Assembly: GCF_039555335.1 (NCBI RefSeq) | Contig: NC_092637.1 | Location: forward strand, 37,677,026 to 37,741,025 | Reading direction: 5' to 3' | Source: Amphiura filiformis | Taxonomy: Eukaryota; Echinodermata; Ophiuroidea; Amphilepidida; Amphiuridae | Length of the DNA: 64,000 nucleotides | Shown here: positions 23,847-48,435 of the stretch, piece after piece | Layout: the number at the start of each line of letters is the position of its first letter | How positions within the stretch are numbered: the stretch's first letter is position 1 | Program-made: the position numbers and the translations under genes | The notes under the pieces: generated by a model | Databases searched by the model: none | The model's input: only the letters and a program-made list of their open reading frames with translations | Told to the model about the DNA's origin: nothing

Positions 23847-24500
23847 TTAAGGGATCTGGAATGAGCGTTTTGAGCGTTTCGATAGTATTTTTTGTGGGAC
23901 ATGAGAGCACTTCAGACATATCGAATTGCATTCTGAATATGAAGAATGTCTTTCTGATATCAAATATTTTTGAAATTCACGATATAATACAAATTTTATG
24001 ACAAATTATTAAAATTTGATATTTTTCACATTTTTGATATATAACAGTCCTCGAAATAAATTTCATAAATCTAATGATATATTCTTAAAGTGTATGCAGT
24101 TGGGAAAAAGCCGACGATCAATTGAAAATGTTGACCTTTCATATTGAAGATATGGATTTTTTCCCCAAAAGACCTAGTTTTTTGGTGTTTTGGAAAAAAC
24201 CCATATCTTCAATACGAAAGGTCAAAATTTTCAATTGATTGTCGGCTTTTCACCACACCTACATACACTATAAGTATAAATCATCAGATTTATAAAATTT
24301 ACTTCAAGTACTGTTACATATCAAAAAAAACAATTTTTAATAATTTGCCATAAAATGTTTATTACATTGCGAATTTCAAAAAAAAAAAAAATTTGATATC
24401 AGAAGGACATTCTTCGTATTCAGAATGCAATTCGATATGTCTGATGTGCTCTAATGTCCCACAATAAATACTGTGCAAACGTTCATACCCCATCCCTTAA
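23847..24500. mobile_element. TTAA MITE family D, full copy
   Basis: The body 23851-24496 lies between TTAA sites and starts GGGATCTGGAATGAGCGTTT; the right end is the near complement. The arms fold back over most of the length (AGACATATCGAATTGCATTC occurs at both ends in inverted orientation). The open frame at 24144-24353 is inside the foldback and not a gene. Confidence 0.85.
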
Positions 24501-24775
24501 GATAAGCTTCATAAGGATATAATACATATCATAAGAATAAAGTTGTTTAATATGAACGATCATTGATTGGATTCTAATCTTACATCGAGGTCGTATGTAG
24601 GCGATATTACCATCAATTCTTTTGAAATCTTATTTTGACGCCACCTGATACTCGTCAAATCATAGACTACATCCCAGAATACACCACGTCACTTACCTTT
24701 TTCAGCCAGACCAATAAACCAACGGACTGCAACATCTATTCATATCTTGTGTCCGATTTGAGCGCTGACATTTTT

Positions 24776-25072
24776 TTAAGCAGTATGCAGACTCCGAGTA
24801 TTAGACGTACAATATTGTATGTAACATATATACGTTATTTAATCTATTGCCATTCTATTTCCAGTAATGTTTAAGTTCTAACGAATGTTTGATGACGTAA
24901 AATCGATAATATGTTACGTATAATATCTGGTAGAAATATATTATCGATTTTACGTCATCAAACATTCGTTAGAACTTAAACATTACTGGAAATAGAATGG
25001 CAATAGATTAAATAACGTAGATATGTTACATACAATATTGTACGTCTAATAAAAAGTATGCATACTGCTTAA
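24776..25072. mobile_element. TTAA palindromic MITE family B, copy 1
   Basis: The body 24780-25068 is almost one perfect palindrome: GCAGTATGCAGACTCCGAGT at the left; GTCTAATAAAAAGTATGCATACTGC is its counterpart at the right. The arms of about 130 bp pair nearly without mismatch around a small centre near 24925. TTAA flanks both sides. Copies are at 26098-26375 and 50744-51054. Confidence 0.92.
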
Positions 25073-25312
25073 GGCCCGGTCTTTTTCCTTTCTTTCTTTC
25101 TTTACCAAATAATTGCTGCTGCTCCCGTAAATTACATAGTAAGCCTACAATGTCGTCACCACCATGAACCATAGGCTGGTGGAAAGTTGTGGTGTTTACT
25201 GGGAGGGCAACTGGGGGGGGGGTTCTGAGCTAACTGATGGATCCTTTGGCGCTGGCACTGCTTTATACCTTCACGAGCTCTTAATTTTGGATCACTTGTA
25301 ATACATGTTGGG

Positions 25313-25600
25313 AGCACGTGTGGTCGAGTGGATAAGGCGCCCGACTCATAATCCATAGGTTGCGAGTTCGAGCCCCGCTCGTGCCAACGTGTTGTGTCCT
25401 TGGGCAAGGCACTTTATCCTCATTGCCTACTGGGGGTTGGGTTGGGTTGGGTTGGATGTTTGTATAGTTGTTTGTTTCAATATTGCAATATTGGCGCTGA
25501 TTTAGCTGCTGCCTGCAAATTGCTTTGTGTCTGTTTAGTTGTGTTTAATGTTCAATTCTAGCAATTTGACCTGCCGGTCACCATTAGAGTTTGAAAAAAA
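25313..25600 (+). mobile_element. tRNA-derived SINE
   Basis: The head is tRNA-like: an A-box (TGGTCGAGTGG at about 25321) and a B-box-like GAGTTCGAGCC (about 25365), with an anticodon-type loop CTCATAA between. The acceptor arms pair poorly, so it is not a functional tRNA. The phrase TCCTTGGGCAAGGCACTTTA that follows is common to many deuterostome tRNA SINEs. A GGGTT repeat and GTTT-rich tail follow; the exact 3' end is unclear. Confidence 0.75.
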
Positions 25601-26093
25601 AACACCTTAAAAACAAACAAACAAACAAAACAACATACCATCCAAAACTTCTAAGAGCCCCAGTGATATTGCAGCTGTAAAGCACTTCTTCGAGTACTCC
25701 TTCGTGTACATGTTCAATTGGAATTTGTATGCACCAGGAACCAGTTTTAGGATCTTTTGCAAAAACATGGTGCATTGTGGTAATTATCTTCTTCTAAAGT
25801 TAATATGTGCAATCTGGCGAAAATGAAAGGCTTGAATGCGCCCATCAAAGTTTAATTCTCAAGGTTTAAACCATAAAATATTATATTTCTATATTAAACA
25901 ACTATTGCATGGTTGTCTAATCACTTGAAGAATTTTACTAATCCACGTTTATTCAATTTGTGTAACAAACACATTGAATAAATCCTAACATTCGCAGATA
26001 AATCCACAGATTTAGAGCGTATTAATATAGGCCTATTGTTGCTGGACCATGAACTGTGGTATCATACTATGTTGTAATCTATCTAAAGCGCTC
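25601..26093. other. Gene-free stretch
   Basis: The minus-strand open frame at 25584-25775 has no domain I recognise. Confidence 0.45.
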
Positions 26094-26097
26094 CACA

Positions 26098-26375
26098 GAC
26101 TCCGAGTATTGTACGTACAATATTGTATGCAACATATCTACGTTATTTTATCTATTGCCATTCTATTTCCAGTAATGTTTAAGTTCTAACGAATGTTTGA
26201 TGACGAAAAATCGATAATATGTTACATGTAATATCTAGTAGAAATATATTATCGATTTTACGTCATCAAACATTCGTTAGAACTTAAACATTACTGGAAA
26301 TAGAATGGCAATAGATTAAACAACGTAGATATGTTGCATACAATATTGTACGTACAATAAAAAGTCTGAATACTG
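26098..26375. mobile_element. Palindromic MITE family B, copy 2
   Basis: Same full-length hairpin as 24780-25068, with a diverged left tip. Flanking TAAAG and CTTTA bases fit a mutated TTAA site. Confidence 0.88.
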
Positions 26376-27015
26376 CTTTAGGCCACCCCCTCCTAAAAAA
26401 AACCAACAACCAGATTTGTCTCATGTCCTCCGCGCGTTAGCTCGAGCAAAATTGCAGAAGTTGAATTTTGGCCGAAAATCGGCTGTAAAATCACCGTTCA
26501 ATTTCAATTTTGTTTCTGCTCGCACCGCACTCCAAAATTGTAACGTCAGATGTAGCCTGTTTTCCAGCTAAATATAGCCTGAATCCAGGGTTTCCCAAAA
26601 TTGGCGTTGTTCAATTTGTAAAAAGTAAAATAAAAAACCGCATACCGCATTAGATTTCAAATTCTCATAGGACATGAGACAAAGCTGTTATTATTTTGCC
26701 TCAAACTAATACTTATTTATTCACTCGTTTTTTTGGCCCTGAATGGACATAATTTTATCTCCAAATGGCAATAAGGATGACTTCCCGGGTAGTGTCAAAC
26801 GAAAGAGAAAAAAGTAAAGAATAATATAAAATCATTTCCCGGGGGTGACACTCATAACATCCGCGAATTAAAAAAAAATATTCCAAAAATTCCAATCTTA
26901 CTAACTTTAACAGATAAAATTAAAGGGTAAAATATCCCTGTCAGCCAAGCCTAATGGTCTATTTTTATTTGAATAGATAATCAAGATACGATGGAAATTG
27001 ACTATGACCTCTAAC
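26376..27015. other. Gene-free stretch
   Basis: No exon or repeat recognised. Confidence 0.45.
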
Positions 27016-27487
27016 TTAAAGCCATATTATGACATTTGCTGAGGAAGACGCCCTCACTGAATTTTTAAAATTCCTTTTTTTACACAATTAAATTGTACTT
27101 TATTAAACCAATATACCCTGCAAAAAATCAAGACTCTAGGTGCTGTAGTTTTGTCAAAATCGGAGATTTTGAATAAAACGCCGGAACCGGCGCTTTATTA
27201 TTACGATGGAATTATTAGTCGAACGCATGCACGATGTTCATAACACACAGTACGTACACGGCGTGCGGGACGGAGATCTACACAACAAAGGGTCGTACCA
27301 TAACATGACCGAAGGAGTGGTACGTATTGGCGACATATGCGCTGGTAGTAAATTCCAATTTTCTTTGCTTTGCCGTAGTCGTTCGGCTCAAAAATAAAAG
27401 GGGATATATCTGACAGTAAAAGCTAACATTTTATGGCAAAGAAAATACTAATCTATTTTGTTTGAAAATGTTATAATATGGCTTTTG
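27016..27487. mobile_element. TTAA MITE family A, copy 2
   Basis: The body 27020-27484 has ends AGCCATATTATGACATTT and AAATGTTATAATATGGCT; the inner sequence is inverted relative to 17336-17759. The right flank reads TTTT rather than TTAA, so one target copy has mutated. Confidence 0.88.
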
Positions 27488-27815
27488 TTCTCGACCGAAG
27501 AAGGGAGGTGTTTTGATTTTCAATATAAAAATAGCATTGTTAACTTTTCGGTATTTTCCAACAGTGATTGAGGAAAACGAGGAGGCCATATTTCTTTTAT
27601 TCAAATGTTTGATTTGGAAGATAAACCTTAGAGTACCACAAACAGATTTGGAATGATCCTTGATAAATGTATTCATCTGTATAAAGTTTTTCTAAAGCAT
27701 TCCAAAGTTTTCATTTTTTTATTTAAAAAAATAATAGTGATAATTTATACGGCCTTAAGTATAAGAAAACACATAATAGCTTAGGTGACAGAAAGGCTAC
27801 ACATTAGGCAGAGGA

Positions 27816-27926
27816 GCCCTATTTTAACGTTAGCTTTGGATATTGAATTATTTTATTGATTTTTCACCCGGGTAAACATGGTAAATAAAATTAATTAAAT
27901 ATCCAAAGCTAACGCTAAATAGGGCG
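27816..27926. repeat. Inverted repeat just upstream of gene 1 promoter
   Basis: About 28 bases around TTAACGTTAGCTTTGGATAT (27824-27843) are repeated inverted around ATCCAAAGCTAACGCTAAAT, separated by about 50 bp. It ends about 20 bp before the TATA box. It could be a small MITE or a cruciform-prone control region. Confidence 0.75.
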
Positions 27927-27947
27927 TGTCTGTAGGCCATAAAAGTT

Positions 27948-27953
27948 TATAAA
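27948..27953 (+). promoter_or_regulatory. Candidate TATA box of gene 1
   Basis: TATAAA lies 66 bp before the start codon. A transcription start about 30 bp downstream would leave a 5'UTR of about 35 nt. Confidence 0.5.
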
Positions 27954-28013
27954 CAAAAAATTCTCATTGTTTCGTTTCTTGTTTCGTAAATTTTGTCCGC
28001 AGAAACCACGAAG

Positions 28014-40519
<12,506 letters not shown>

Positions 40520-41086
40520 CTTCTATGGTCCCAAATAGGGAAGCTTAAAACAGGTATGTCCTCAATAGAAAATAAGAGGGGGGGGGGGGCGCCAAATTGA
40601 CCAATTGAGCATCGATTCTGCGCCCCTCCAAGCCATAAAGTCAAAATGGGGAGGGGGGAGGGGCACGTGCCAAGGGTCAATTCAGCATCGATTATGCGCC
40701 CCTCCAAGCCATGAAAATCACAAAATTTCGGGACAAAATAATTTGAAAGATCAATAATATTTAAGACTGATATATTCAACTTCATTTTTTTAAAACAATT
40801 AGTGATATGCCATATTTGTGCAAAGTGGCACATCAGTGACATGCATGACTGTTTTGATCATTGATCATTTTTGCCCTGTGACCCCGGCCTGTGACCCGGG
40901 GTCCCGATATTGCCCTTACGAATCTCATCCTCCTGGTCAAAGCTCTGTATTTTTTTTACATTTTATATGTTTCTACTTTTATGGTGAGATATTATTTCCA
41001 CACTCTTCCTTCCAAATCTTTAATATTTGCGCCAATGTCCAAGTATTAGGAAATCAGTTTTAAATTATCTTTTCTCTTTTTTTCAG

Positions 41087-41210
41087 ACTTCCGGTTGGCA
41101 ACATCATGACCGTTTGGCAGAAAAGCAGTAGGCCTACTGTGATCATTGGTGGTAGAGCACTCCTTAATAACTTAGCATCTTAAATATTACAATAAAGCTT
41201 TAAGGGTATA
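41087..41210 (+). other. Gene 1 3'UTR exon with polyadenylation signal
   Basis: An acceptor (CTTTTTTTCAG at 41076-41086) opens a non-coding exon, and AATAAA lies at 41191-41196. A TTAA MITE is inserted just behind the signal. This exon pairs with the GTATGT donor at 40554. Confidence 0.55.
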
Positions 41211-41583
41211 CGAGGTATTGTTAGTCGAAGCAGCCCCCCCCCCAAAAAAAAATCGATTTTCATTATCTGAATCAATATATTATTGAAAAATAACACTTTG
41301 GTGTTTTGCAAAAGTTCATTCTACAAATCATATACTTTGAAAACTTGCTTAAGTTATTGTTGTTAATGAGTTATGTACGTTTTACAAAAGTGTTGTTGTT
41401 TCAGCCCTCTTTACAATAAAACTCAAGGACCACAGGAAGTATATCTGTGATATTTGAATTCTTCTACACGCTCGCTATGAATTGAGCAATGCAATATTTG
41501 CTAAAGCTCACTACCATTCGTAAGATGCTGTGAACTACATATTTTTTTGCTGCTTCGACCAACAATACATCGTATACCCTTAA
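41200..41583. mobile_element. TTAA MITE family C, copy 1
   Basis: The body 41204-41579 begins GGGTATACGAGGTATTGTTA and ends with the near complement (AACAATACATCGTATACCC). TTAA lies on both sides. It carries CTTTACAATAAAACTC inside. A copy is at 45091-45430. Confidence 0.9.
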
Positions 41584-41672
41584 ATAATTATTACAGTAAA
41601 GCTTTAATATCAGAGTTCTGCACTTTACCGCAGAACATCCTTGTGGCCCGTTCTCACAAAACCTTGAACATG

Positions 41673-41924
41673 TTAACTCTCTCCACGCGGGTGTGGACTG
41701 CAGACGACAAGTTTCAAATTTTAGTTGCATTTTTCAAAAATTTCAGAATTGTAAATTTTCATGACCATATTTGAAATCAGCATGAAAAATGCATTAAAAT
41801 GAGTACAAACAAGCCTAGTATTGGTTCAGTGGTTCTTAAGATAGCTCTTGATATTTTGAGAAATTTTCTCAAAACTTGGTCATTTTAATATGTTGAAGCT
41901 TATGACTAGCACGCAGAGCATTAA
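41673..41924. mobile_element. TTAA-flanked element family E, copy 2
   Basis: The body 41677-41920 lies between TTAA sites, with weakly inverted ends (CTCTCTCCACGCGGG and ACGCAGAGCA). Homologous to 9452-9690. Confidence 0.75.
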
Positions 41925-41946
41925 TCTTCTTTGGGATAACGACTTT

Positions 41947-42131
41947 GGGTTATTCCAGTTAAAATCCATACACCACCGTATGGAAGTCATTAATCTTCTA
42001 CACAGGGAATGTAAATTTCTAACAGGGTTGTACCTGAAAGGGTGATCATATCTGACATACACACCCCCTGTGTGAGAAATTAAGATAATATCTTCTATTG
42101 GAGTGTATGGATTTCAACTGGAATAGCCTAT
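41947..42131. mobile_element. Inverted-repeat element F, copy 2
   Basis: GGGTTATTCCAGTTAAAATC at the left and GGATTTCAACTGGAATAGCC at the right are inverted. The interior differs from 18877-19144 but the ends are of the same family. Confidence 0.7.
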
Positions 42132-43190
42132 TGGCCTAATATATAGTATTTTTTGCAATTGAGTTTTTGTATATTTTTGCAAGTATGCAAGAAAAGGATG
42201 ATTAGTAGAAATCAAGTGTTGGTCACTGACGTTTGTTCATTGTTGTAATTAGAAATATTCATTATTTTGTTTCTTAAAATTGCATTGACATTTAGCTTAT
42301 ATCTTAACGCGAATTCCCGGAAAGGAATTGTACCACTACCATACCTTCAAAAATGGCTTATTTCAAAAATTATCTGCACCTACCCTAAAGAAGACATTTT
42401 TTACTTTAAAAACTCGGGAATTCCCAGATCAGAATTTCACTGGGACGAAATGGGAAATACCAGTTCAGTGTGGGAAAATTCCATTTAGAAATTGGGATAT
42501 CCCAGAAGAAAAAACCAATTTCACAAAGAATTTTGGGATATCCAATGTCTTCTATAGTCATTTGAAATGACCATAATACATTTTTGGAAATTCCCACCGC
42601 TAAATAACTATTTTCGAGGGAATTCCCATGCAGGATACAGGCTAAAATGGTTAAGAATCCCATGTCATCTTTTGTGGGGGTTGCAATTAATTTCTGGAAT
42701 AGCCCAACATATGTTAAACAAACAATAATGTCATTGTCTTTTTCAAGCTTATTATCCAATCTTTACAGGTTATCAAATCTCTAAAAGTACAATTTTAACG
42801 TGTTGTTTGTTTTGTAGGAACAAGGCATATACACTTAGAGCTGATGTTAAATTGACATTGATTTCTCTCTGTTAATATTGATTTCACCATCTTCAAAGAA
42901 AAAAAAAGAAGAAGATATATGATTTCTCTATCCTTTAATCTTTTATTATATCTTGTTTTAACCTAACACTTAAGTAACTTTCACATTAAAGACTAATAAA
43001 GGTGATATAAACGAATTTTATTAGCGTTCATGAAATGTTATTTTGTAGTTTGATAAATGTAAATATTTTGTTTATAAACAATTGTATACGATTGAGAGAA
43101 AATAGATGTACACACCCGCTATAGAGTAGTTTATAGAGTAGTTCGGATTACCGGACTTTTTCCCTCCAGTCATGATTGTTAGAAATCCAT
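42132..43190. other. Gene-free stretch with clustered small palindromes
   Basis: GGAATTCCC, GGGATATCCC and similar palindromes recur at 42312-42630. No exon was recognised; two poly-A-like AAGAAGAAG patches lie near 42900. Confidence 0.5.
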
Positions 43191-43868
43191 CCCAGCAAAC
43201 ACAAAAACGTTTTAAAAACTTATATTTTGGCTTTTGGTTTAGGTAAAAACGTTTTAATAACATTAAAATGTCGGGTTATATAAAGGTCATGATAACGTTT
43301 TAAAACGTTTTGTATAAAAACACACTACAACAATATTTTAAAATGTTTTCAAAAAATGTTATTGTAAACTATTTTTGCAAACATTTTTGCCAAATATTGT
43401 GTCAATACTGAAATAACATTATGTTAAAATATTTGAACCCAGCAAACACAGAAATGTTCTTATTGGTTTTTTTCAAAACCTTTTAATAACATTTAAATGT
43501 CGGGTTATATAAAGGTCATGAAAACGTTTTTAAAACGTTATTGAAAATATTTTGGGCAAACATTTTTCGCAAAATATTTTTTCAACTCCAAAATAACATT
43601 CTGTTTCGAATGTTTTGTATCAAGTTTTCAAGAATGTTTTTGTAATGTTATTAAAACGTTTTTATACCCTTATATAACCCGACATTTAAAGGTTTTCTGT
43701 AAAACATTTTTGTTTGTTGAGCAGTAGATTATCAAAAATGTTTTTTAAGGTTATGAAAACGTTTTATACTCTTAATATACCCTTTATATAACCCGACATT
43801 TAAACGTTTTCTGAAAACCTTTTATAACCTTTTGCGAATGATATCGAAAACGTTTTGTGTTTGCTGGG
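43191..43868. mobile_element. AACGTTTT element H, copy 1
   Basis: The ends are CCCAGCAAACACAAAAACG and its complement (CGTTTTGTGTTTGCTGGG). The interior repeats AATGTCGGGTTATATAAAGG and the complement, with many AAAACGTTTT words. A nested duplicate of the left end starts at about 43439 (CCCAGCAAACACAGAAATG). Non-coding. Confidence 0.88.
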
Positions 43869-44092
43869 ATATTTTAAATCTCATTTTTTGGCCGATTTCA
43901 ATTTAAAAAAAGGTGTCAAAATGCTCAGGAGATCATCCTGCATCAAATAAGCTGGTGCCCTAAGGATTCTGAAACCTGACCTTTTTTTACCCATCTATAA
44001 CCGAACCCTATTATAATAAACACCTCAAATAAAGAAAGTCCGCAGTTATATCACCCGTCCTACATTACACCAAACCCTGATCTTGATCCCTC

Positions 44093-44700
44093 TTCATTAC
44101 AGTCTTGATTTAGTAGGGATATAGACCTCAATGGCCCTTATAGGTCAAGCAGATTCCGAATTATTGTCATTTCATATGGCTAATGTGATGATTATGGTTG
44201 CTACGGGCGGCCAGTTTCAGGTGTCCTAGACCTCAGACATCCATGAAACCCCCTTCATTTACTCAGCAGCCTTGATTTAGTGGGGATATACACCTCAATG
44301 ACCCTTGTAGATCAGGCAGATTCCGAATTATTGTCATTTCACCTGGCTAATTTGAGGATTTATGGTTGCTATGGGCGGCCATCTTGGATTTCAGGTGTCC
44401 TAGACCTCAGATATCCATGAAACCCCCTTCATTCACTCAGCCAGCCTTGATTTAGTGGGGATAGACACCTCAATGACCCTTGTAGGTCAAGCAGATTCCG
44501 AATCATTGTCATTTCACCTGGCTAATATGATGATTTATGGTTGCTATGGGCGGCCATCTTGGATTTCAGGTGTCCTGGACCTCAGACATCCATGAAACCC
44601 CCTTCATTCAATCAGACAGCCTTGATTTAGTGGGAATATACACCTCAATCACCCCTCTAGGTCAAGTAGTTTCAGAGTTATCCGTTATTGTCATTTTACC
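44093..44700. repeat. 167-175-bp tandem repeat, about 3.6 units
   Basis: The word CTTGATTTAGT recurs at about 44104, 44271, 44446 and 44621. Units share TTGTCATTTCACCTGGCTAA and GGGCGGCCATCTTGGATTTC. Divergence between units is about 10 percent by eye, more than in the satellite at 1638. Confidence 0.9.
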
Positions 44701-45086
44701 TGGTTCATAAGTACATTTTGGAGGCCATTTTGAAAAATGGCCATATACAGAGTTTGCCCGGGTTTGGAATTTTCCACCTAGTAGAATTTGGAAGACCTGT
44801 GCAAACCCTACTCGAATCAACTTTCAAACTTTCCTCTTTGAAAAATGTATACGGGTCTGTAAGACAGGGCCAGGACATATCTATTGTAATAATATTATTA
44901 AACTGAAAGAAATGCGCGCGAAACGGGGGAGGCTGATTTCATAGACATGCCCCCTCGCCGATATGGAGATTTATGATAGGCCTACACCACATCCACCCAC
45001 CCCGCAAACACCCACCCGAACCCTGAATCTACGCCTATGAAAGAGATGGGTGTTAATTAGTTAATTATAATGATCCATCAATTGAT

Positions 45087-45430
45087 TAAGGGTAGACGAG
45101 GTATTGTTGGTCGAAGCAACTAAAAAATCAATATTCATTATCTAAATCCATATAGGCCTATTATTGAAAAATAACACCTTGATGTTTTGCAAAACTTCAT
45201 TCTACAAATCCTATACCTTGAAAACTTGCTTAATTTATTGTTCTTAATGAGTTATGTACTTTTTACAAAAGTGTTGTTGTTTCAGCCCTCTTTACAACAT
45301 AACTCAATAACCACAGGACCTACCCCCGGGGATATATCTGTGATATTTGAATTCTTTTACACGTTCGCTATGACGTGAGCAATGCAGTCGTTGCCAAAGC
45401 TCACTACCATTCGCAAGATGCTGTGAATGA
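45087..45430. mobile_element. TTAA MITE family C, copy 2, 3' truncated
   Basis: It starts at a TTAA with GGGTAGACGAGGTATTGTTG and matches copy 1 to GATGCTGTGAA, where the right inverted end is missing. Confidence 0.85.
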
Positions 45431-45626
45431 CCAAATCGCAACAGTTTAAAATAATTAATAACCTTAAAATGTTTGCTCATATTTAATCGGTTTGATTGGT
45501 CATCAGAATGAGGTTAATTTTGAGTGAAGCAAGCGAGTGAGTGAATTTAGTGAGTGAGTGAGCGAGTGTCAAACGTATGAGTTTACGGTAAGTGTTTGAG
45601 TAAGTGTGTGGTTGATTAAGTAATAA

Positions 45627-45661
<35 letters not shown>

Positions 45662-46526
45662 GTATACTTAGTAAATAATATAAAGTATAATTAGCTTAGA
45701 AAGTTGCTTTGATTTTATTTCAACCTCTTTTTCAATATAATATTAGACCAAATATGGGGGGGGGGGGGTTATAATTTTTAACACCCAAAATAGGGGAGGG
45801 GTTATAGAATTATTAAGGGCTGGTGACTCAAAATTTTCAATGTGCGCACAATCTTTCGTTATATAATGCAAATTTTTGCGTGCTCCGCGCCTTATTTAAA
45901 CAGTCGCACACTTTCTTCACTCTTAAGTTTTGGTATCGCCTTTGTTCCGGCAATGAATAATTTGTCTTTGAGTCTGTGTAGGCGGAAGGGGGTGGGGGTC
46001 ATACAAATTTTCGACCCAATATAGGGGGGTCGTAAAAGATTTTTGCCGGCGATAGGGGGGTCATAAAAATTGACTCCGGTCACCGACATATTCATGACCC
46101 CCCTGCCTAAGAAAATGACATCACCCTTATGGCGAGTTTTTTCGCGCGTAGCATACTATCATGGAAACTTTTTCAAAGGAGGTCCATGTCTAAGGATTAT
46201 TTACTCATATACTCAATGTATAATGATTTCTCACGAAAAAAAATAATGTCGTGCATCGCCACGTATGGCTTTTTACAATGTGACATAGGTTTAGATTCCT
46301 TTTTGAAATTGGGGTTGACTTTGGTGAAAATCTGTCAAGTGGCAAGTGTTCGCTCGCAGAATAACTTTTGAAGCTAAAATACTAAATATGATGAAAAAAT
46401 GAACAAATTTGCGCAAAGCGCGAGAAAATAGTCAAATTTGATATTAATTTCCCTCCATTATAACTAATTGTGACCAAAAATTTTACACCCTTGACATTAA
46501 TTTTTTTTCTGGTCTGAGGTGAAGCG
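45431..46526. other. Gene-free stretch with simple repeats
   Basis: GAGT-rich run (45530-45575), a poly-A run of about 28 bases near 45630 and a G-run near 45758. The open frames here are without recognisable domains. Confidence 0.5.
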
Positions 46527-46574
46527 TACGGAAGCATATTAGTGCAAAAAAAAAAAAAAAAAAATGGAAATATT

Positions 46575-46814
46575 ATTGCGAATATTCGCAATAATTATTG
46601 CGAATATTCGCAATGTTATTGCGAATATTCGCAATAATTATTGCGAATATTCGCAATATTATTGCGAATATTCGCAATATTATTGCGAATATTCGCAATA
46701 ACATTGCGAATATTCGCAATAACATTGCGAATATTCGCAATAATTATTGCGAATATTCGCAATAATATTGCGAATATTCGCAATAATATTGCGAATATTC
46801 GCAATAATTATTGA
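46575..46814. repeat. Tandem palindrome array (ATTGCGAATATTCGCAAT)
   Basis: Roughly ten copies of an 18-bp perfect palindrome separated by 2-4 bases (AATT, GTT, ATT or AAC type). The right end of the composite element has two more copies (49589-49630). The Ile/Ala/Asn/Arg open frame here is an artefact. Confidence 0.95.
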
Positions 46815-47389
46815 GTATAAAACTATCGACAGTAGATAGCTAGTGCAAAGTGTGAACATAAAACTATCTATAGTAGATAGTGTGTGAGTAAAAACCTTTC
46901 TAAAGTAGATAGCAAAGTGTGAATAAAACCGTCAACAGTAGATATCAGGTTATGTGTATGACAGTAGGCCTATATATAGCAGATATCAGTGTGTGGGAAT
47001 AAAAGTATCTTCAGTAGATAGGAGGGTGTTATTATAAAACTATCTAGAGTAGATAGCAAAGTGTGAGTATAAAAGTATATTCAGAAGATAGCAGGGTATG
47101 AGTGTAAAACGAGCTAAAGTAGATGGCAGGGTGTGCGTATAAAAGAATCTTAAGTAGATGACAAGGTGTCAGTGTAAATATATCTGCAGTAGACAGCAAA
47201 GCGTGAGTATAAAAATATGTAGAGTAGATAGCAGGGTGCGAGTACAAAACGTTCTAAAGTAGATTGCAAAGGGTGAATAAAACTCCCAACAAGTAAAAAT
47301 CGGGGTGTGAGTATTTATAGTAGATATTAGAGTTTGAGAATAAAAGTATCTTCCGCGAATCAGTAGTAGGCTGTGAGTATAAATAAAAG
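46815..47389. repeat. Degenerate 35-45-bp repeat with AGTAGATAG
   Basis: Repeats of GTGTGAGTATAAAACTATCT followed by A(C/G)AGTAGATAGCA. The inner CTATCTACAGTAGATAG is itself a palindrome. It continues at 49236-49510 beyond the mariner insertion. Confidence 0.9.
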
Positions 47390-47397
47390 TACGAGGG

Positions 47398-47580
47398 GCG
47401 GTCAATAAGTTCGTAGAACAAGGTACTTGAAAGAGTACTAGCCAATTTATTTCTATCTCTCCCTTGAGCATGGTCAATACATACCTTAATGTACCCGTCG
47501 CAATTTTTCTTGAAACCTTCTATGTCAACAAAATGGAAGTCTTCCGATAGCTCCTTGAGCCACTCTTCAGTGAAGGCTCA
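47398..47580 (-). pseudogene. Mariner-family transposase, C-terminal fragment
   Basis: On the minus strand an open stretch reads FTEEWLKELSEDFHFVDIEG, then FKKNCDGYIKVCIDHAQG, and ends inside the inverted repeat with YELIDRPS. The pattern WLKELS.DF, a basic linker, C......G.Y and a stop within the terminal repeat is that of mariner C-termini. The catalytic DDD part was not found. Confidence 0.55.
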
Positions 47581-48344
47581 CCACAATTGATCACCAGCAA
47601 ACCTGGTATTATGAGGGTAGGACTTAAAATTCTAAAATAGGTTTCACTAACTTAAGGGCATGCCTGAACCTCAATATGGTTAGTTTAATTAACTGACCCC
47701 TCTATCGTGAATGGCAGCTTGACAAACTAAGAATAGCGTACAGGACACAAACCGAGAACAGCCACATTCCTACCATCAACCTTCTTTACACCATGGCTTG
47801 CCTCAATTTTGCTATAAAAATTGTATGATATATGCCTATAATTGTACTTTCATTTGGCAAATGATCAGTCATCAAGACTATCACTGGATCTCAGAAACAG
47901 CGATGAAGACCTGGCACTGCGGTGGCCGAGTGATGATCTTCTTAGGGATGTGAGATCCAGGTGCTTCCACTAAATTCACTCATAATTCCAGTGATTAATG
48001 TATGCCTTATCACCTTTAATCACATATAGATTAAACTTGCCTTGGTCCTCATTCTAAGTGTACAGAAGGTGTGGACCTTAATATGTCAACTGCTATCAAT
48101 TTTGCAGACGATGGTGGACTACATTATTCAATGTGGCAACAGCCAAAAGCGTAAACAAAACAGACAATATGACGGCAACACTGCCTGCACGATGGACGCA
48201 ATTATTTTTTCCCGGAGCCAAGATCCGTTTCTAGCTCTATTGGCCGGGTGGCCCCATTACAGAAAAAAAATGCACAAAATAAATTTCCCAGTGCAATACA
48301 TACATTTTCACATGAAAATAAATAATTTTAAATTCAAAGAAAAA

Positions 48345-48435
48345 AGAAGAAGAAAATGGGAATCGACCTCGGGACCCTTTGCGTGGGAGTCGAGATCCAT
48401 AACCACTACACCACGTAAACTCAATGACACACGTA
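48345..48435 (-). mobile_element. tRNA-like SINE head
   Basis: On the minus strand an A-box-like TGGTGTAGTGGTTA and a B-box-like GAGGTCGATTCCC are 30 bp apart, with a CTCCCAC loop between. Arms pair poorly, so a SINE remnant rather than a tRNA gene is likely. Confidence 0.55.

Noticed and set aside
25313..25387. Functional tRNA gene with CAT anticodon
   Set aside because: A- and B-boxes are present but the acceptor and anticodon stems pair poorly, and SINE-type sequence follows.
42406..42759. 117-codon minus-strand open frame
   Set aside because: It overlaps clustered GGAATTCCC-type palindromes, with frames open on both strands; no family resemblance.
46616..46804. Ile/Ala/Asn/Arg repeat protein
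   Set aside because: It is the 18-bp palindrome array translated; both strands give the same kind of frame.
46575..46814. CRISPR-like array
   Set aside because: The repeat is palindromic and the spacers are only 2-4 bases and not unique; the DNA is clearly animal nuclear.
47900..47985. Second tRNA-like sequence (GGTGGCCGAGTGATGATC)
   Set aside because: It has an A-box-like word but no B-box at the right distance and no cloverleaf arms.
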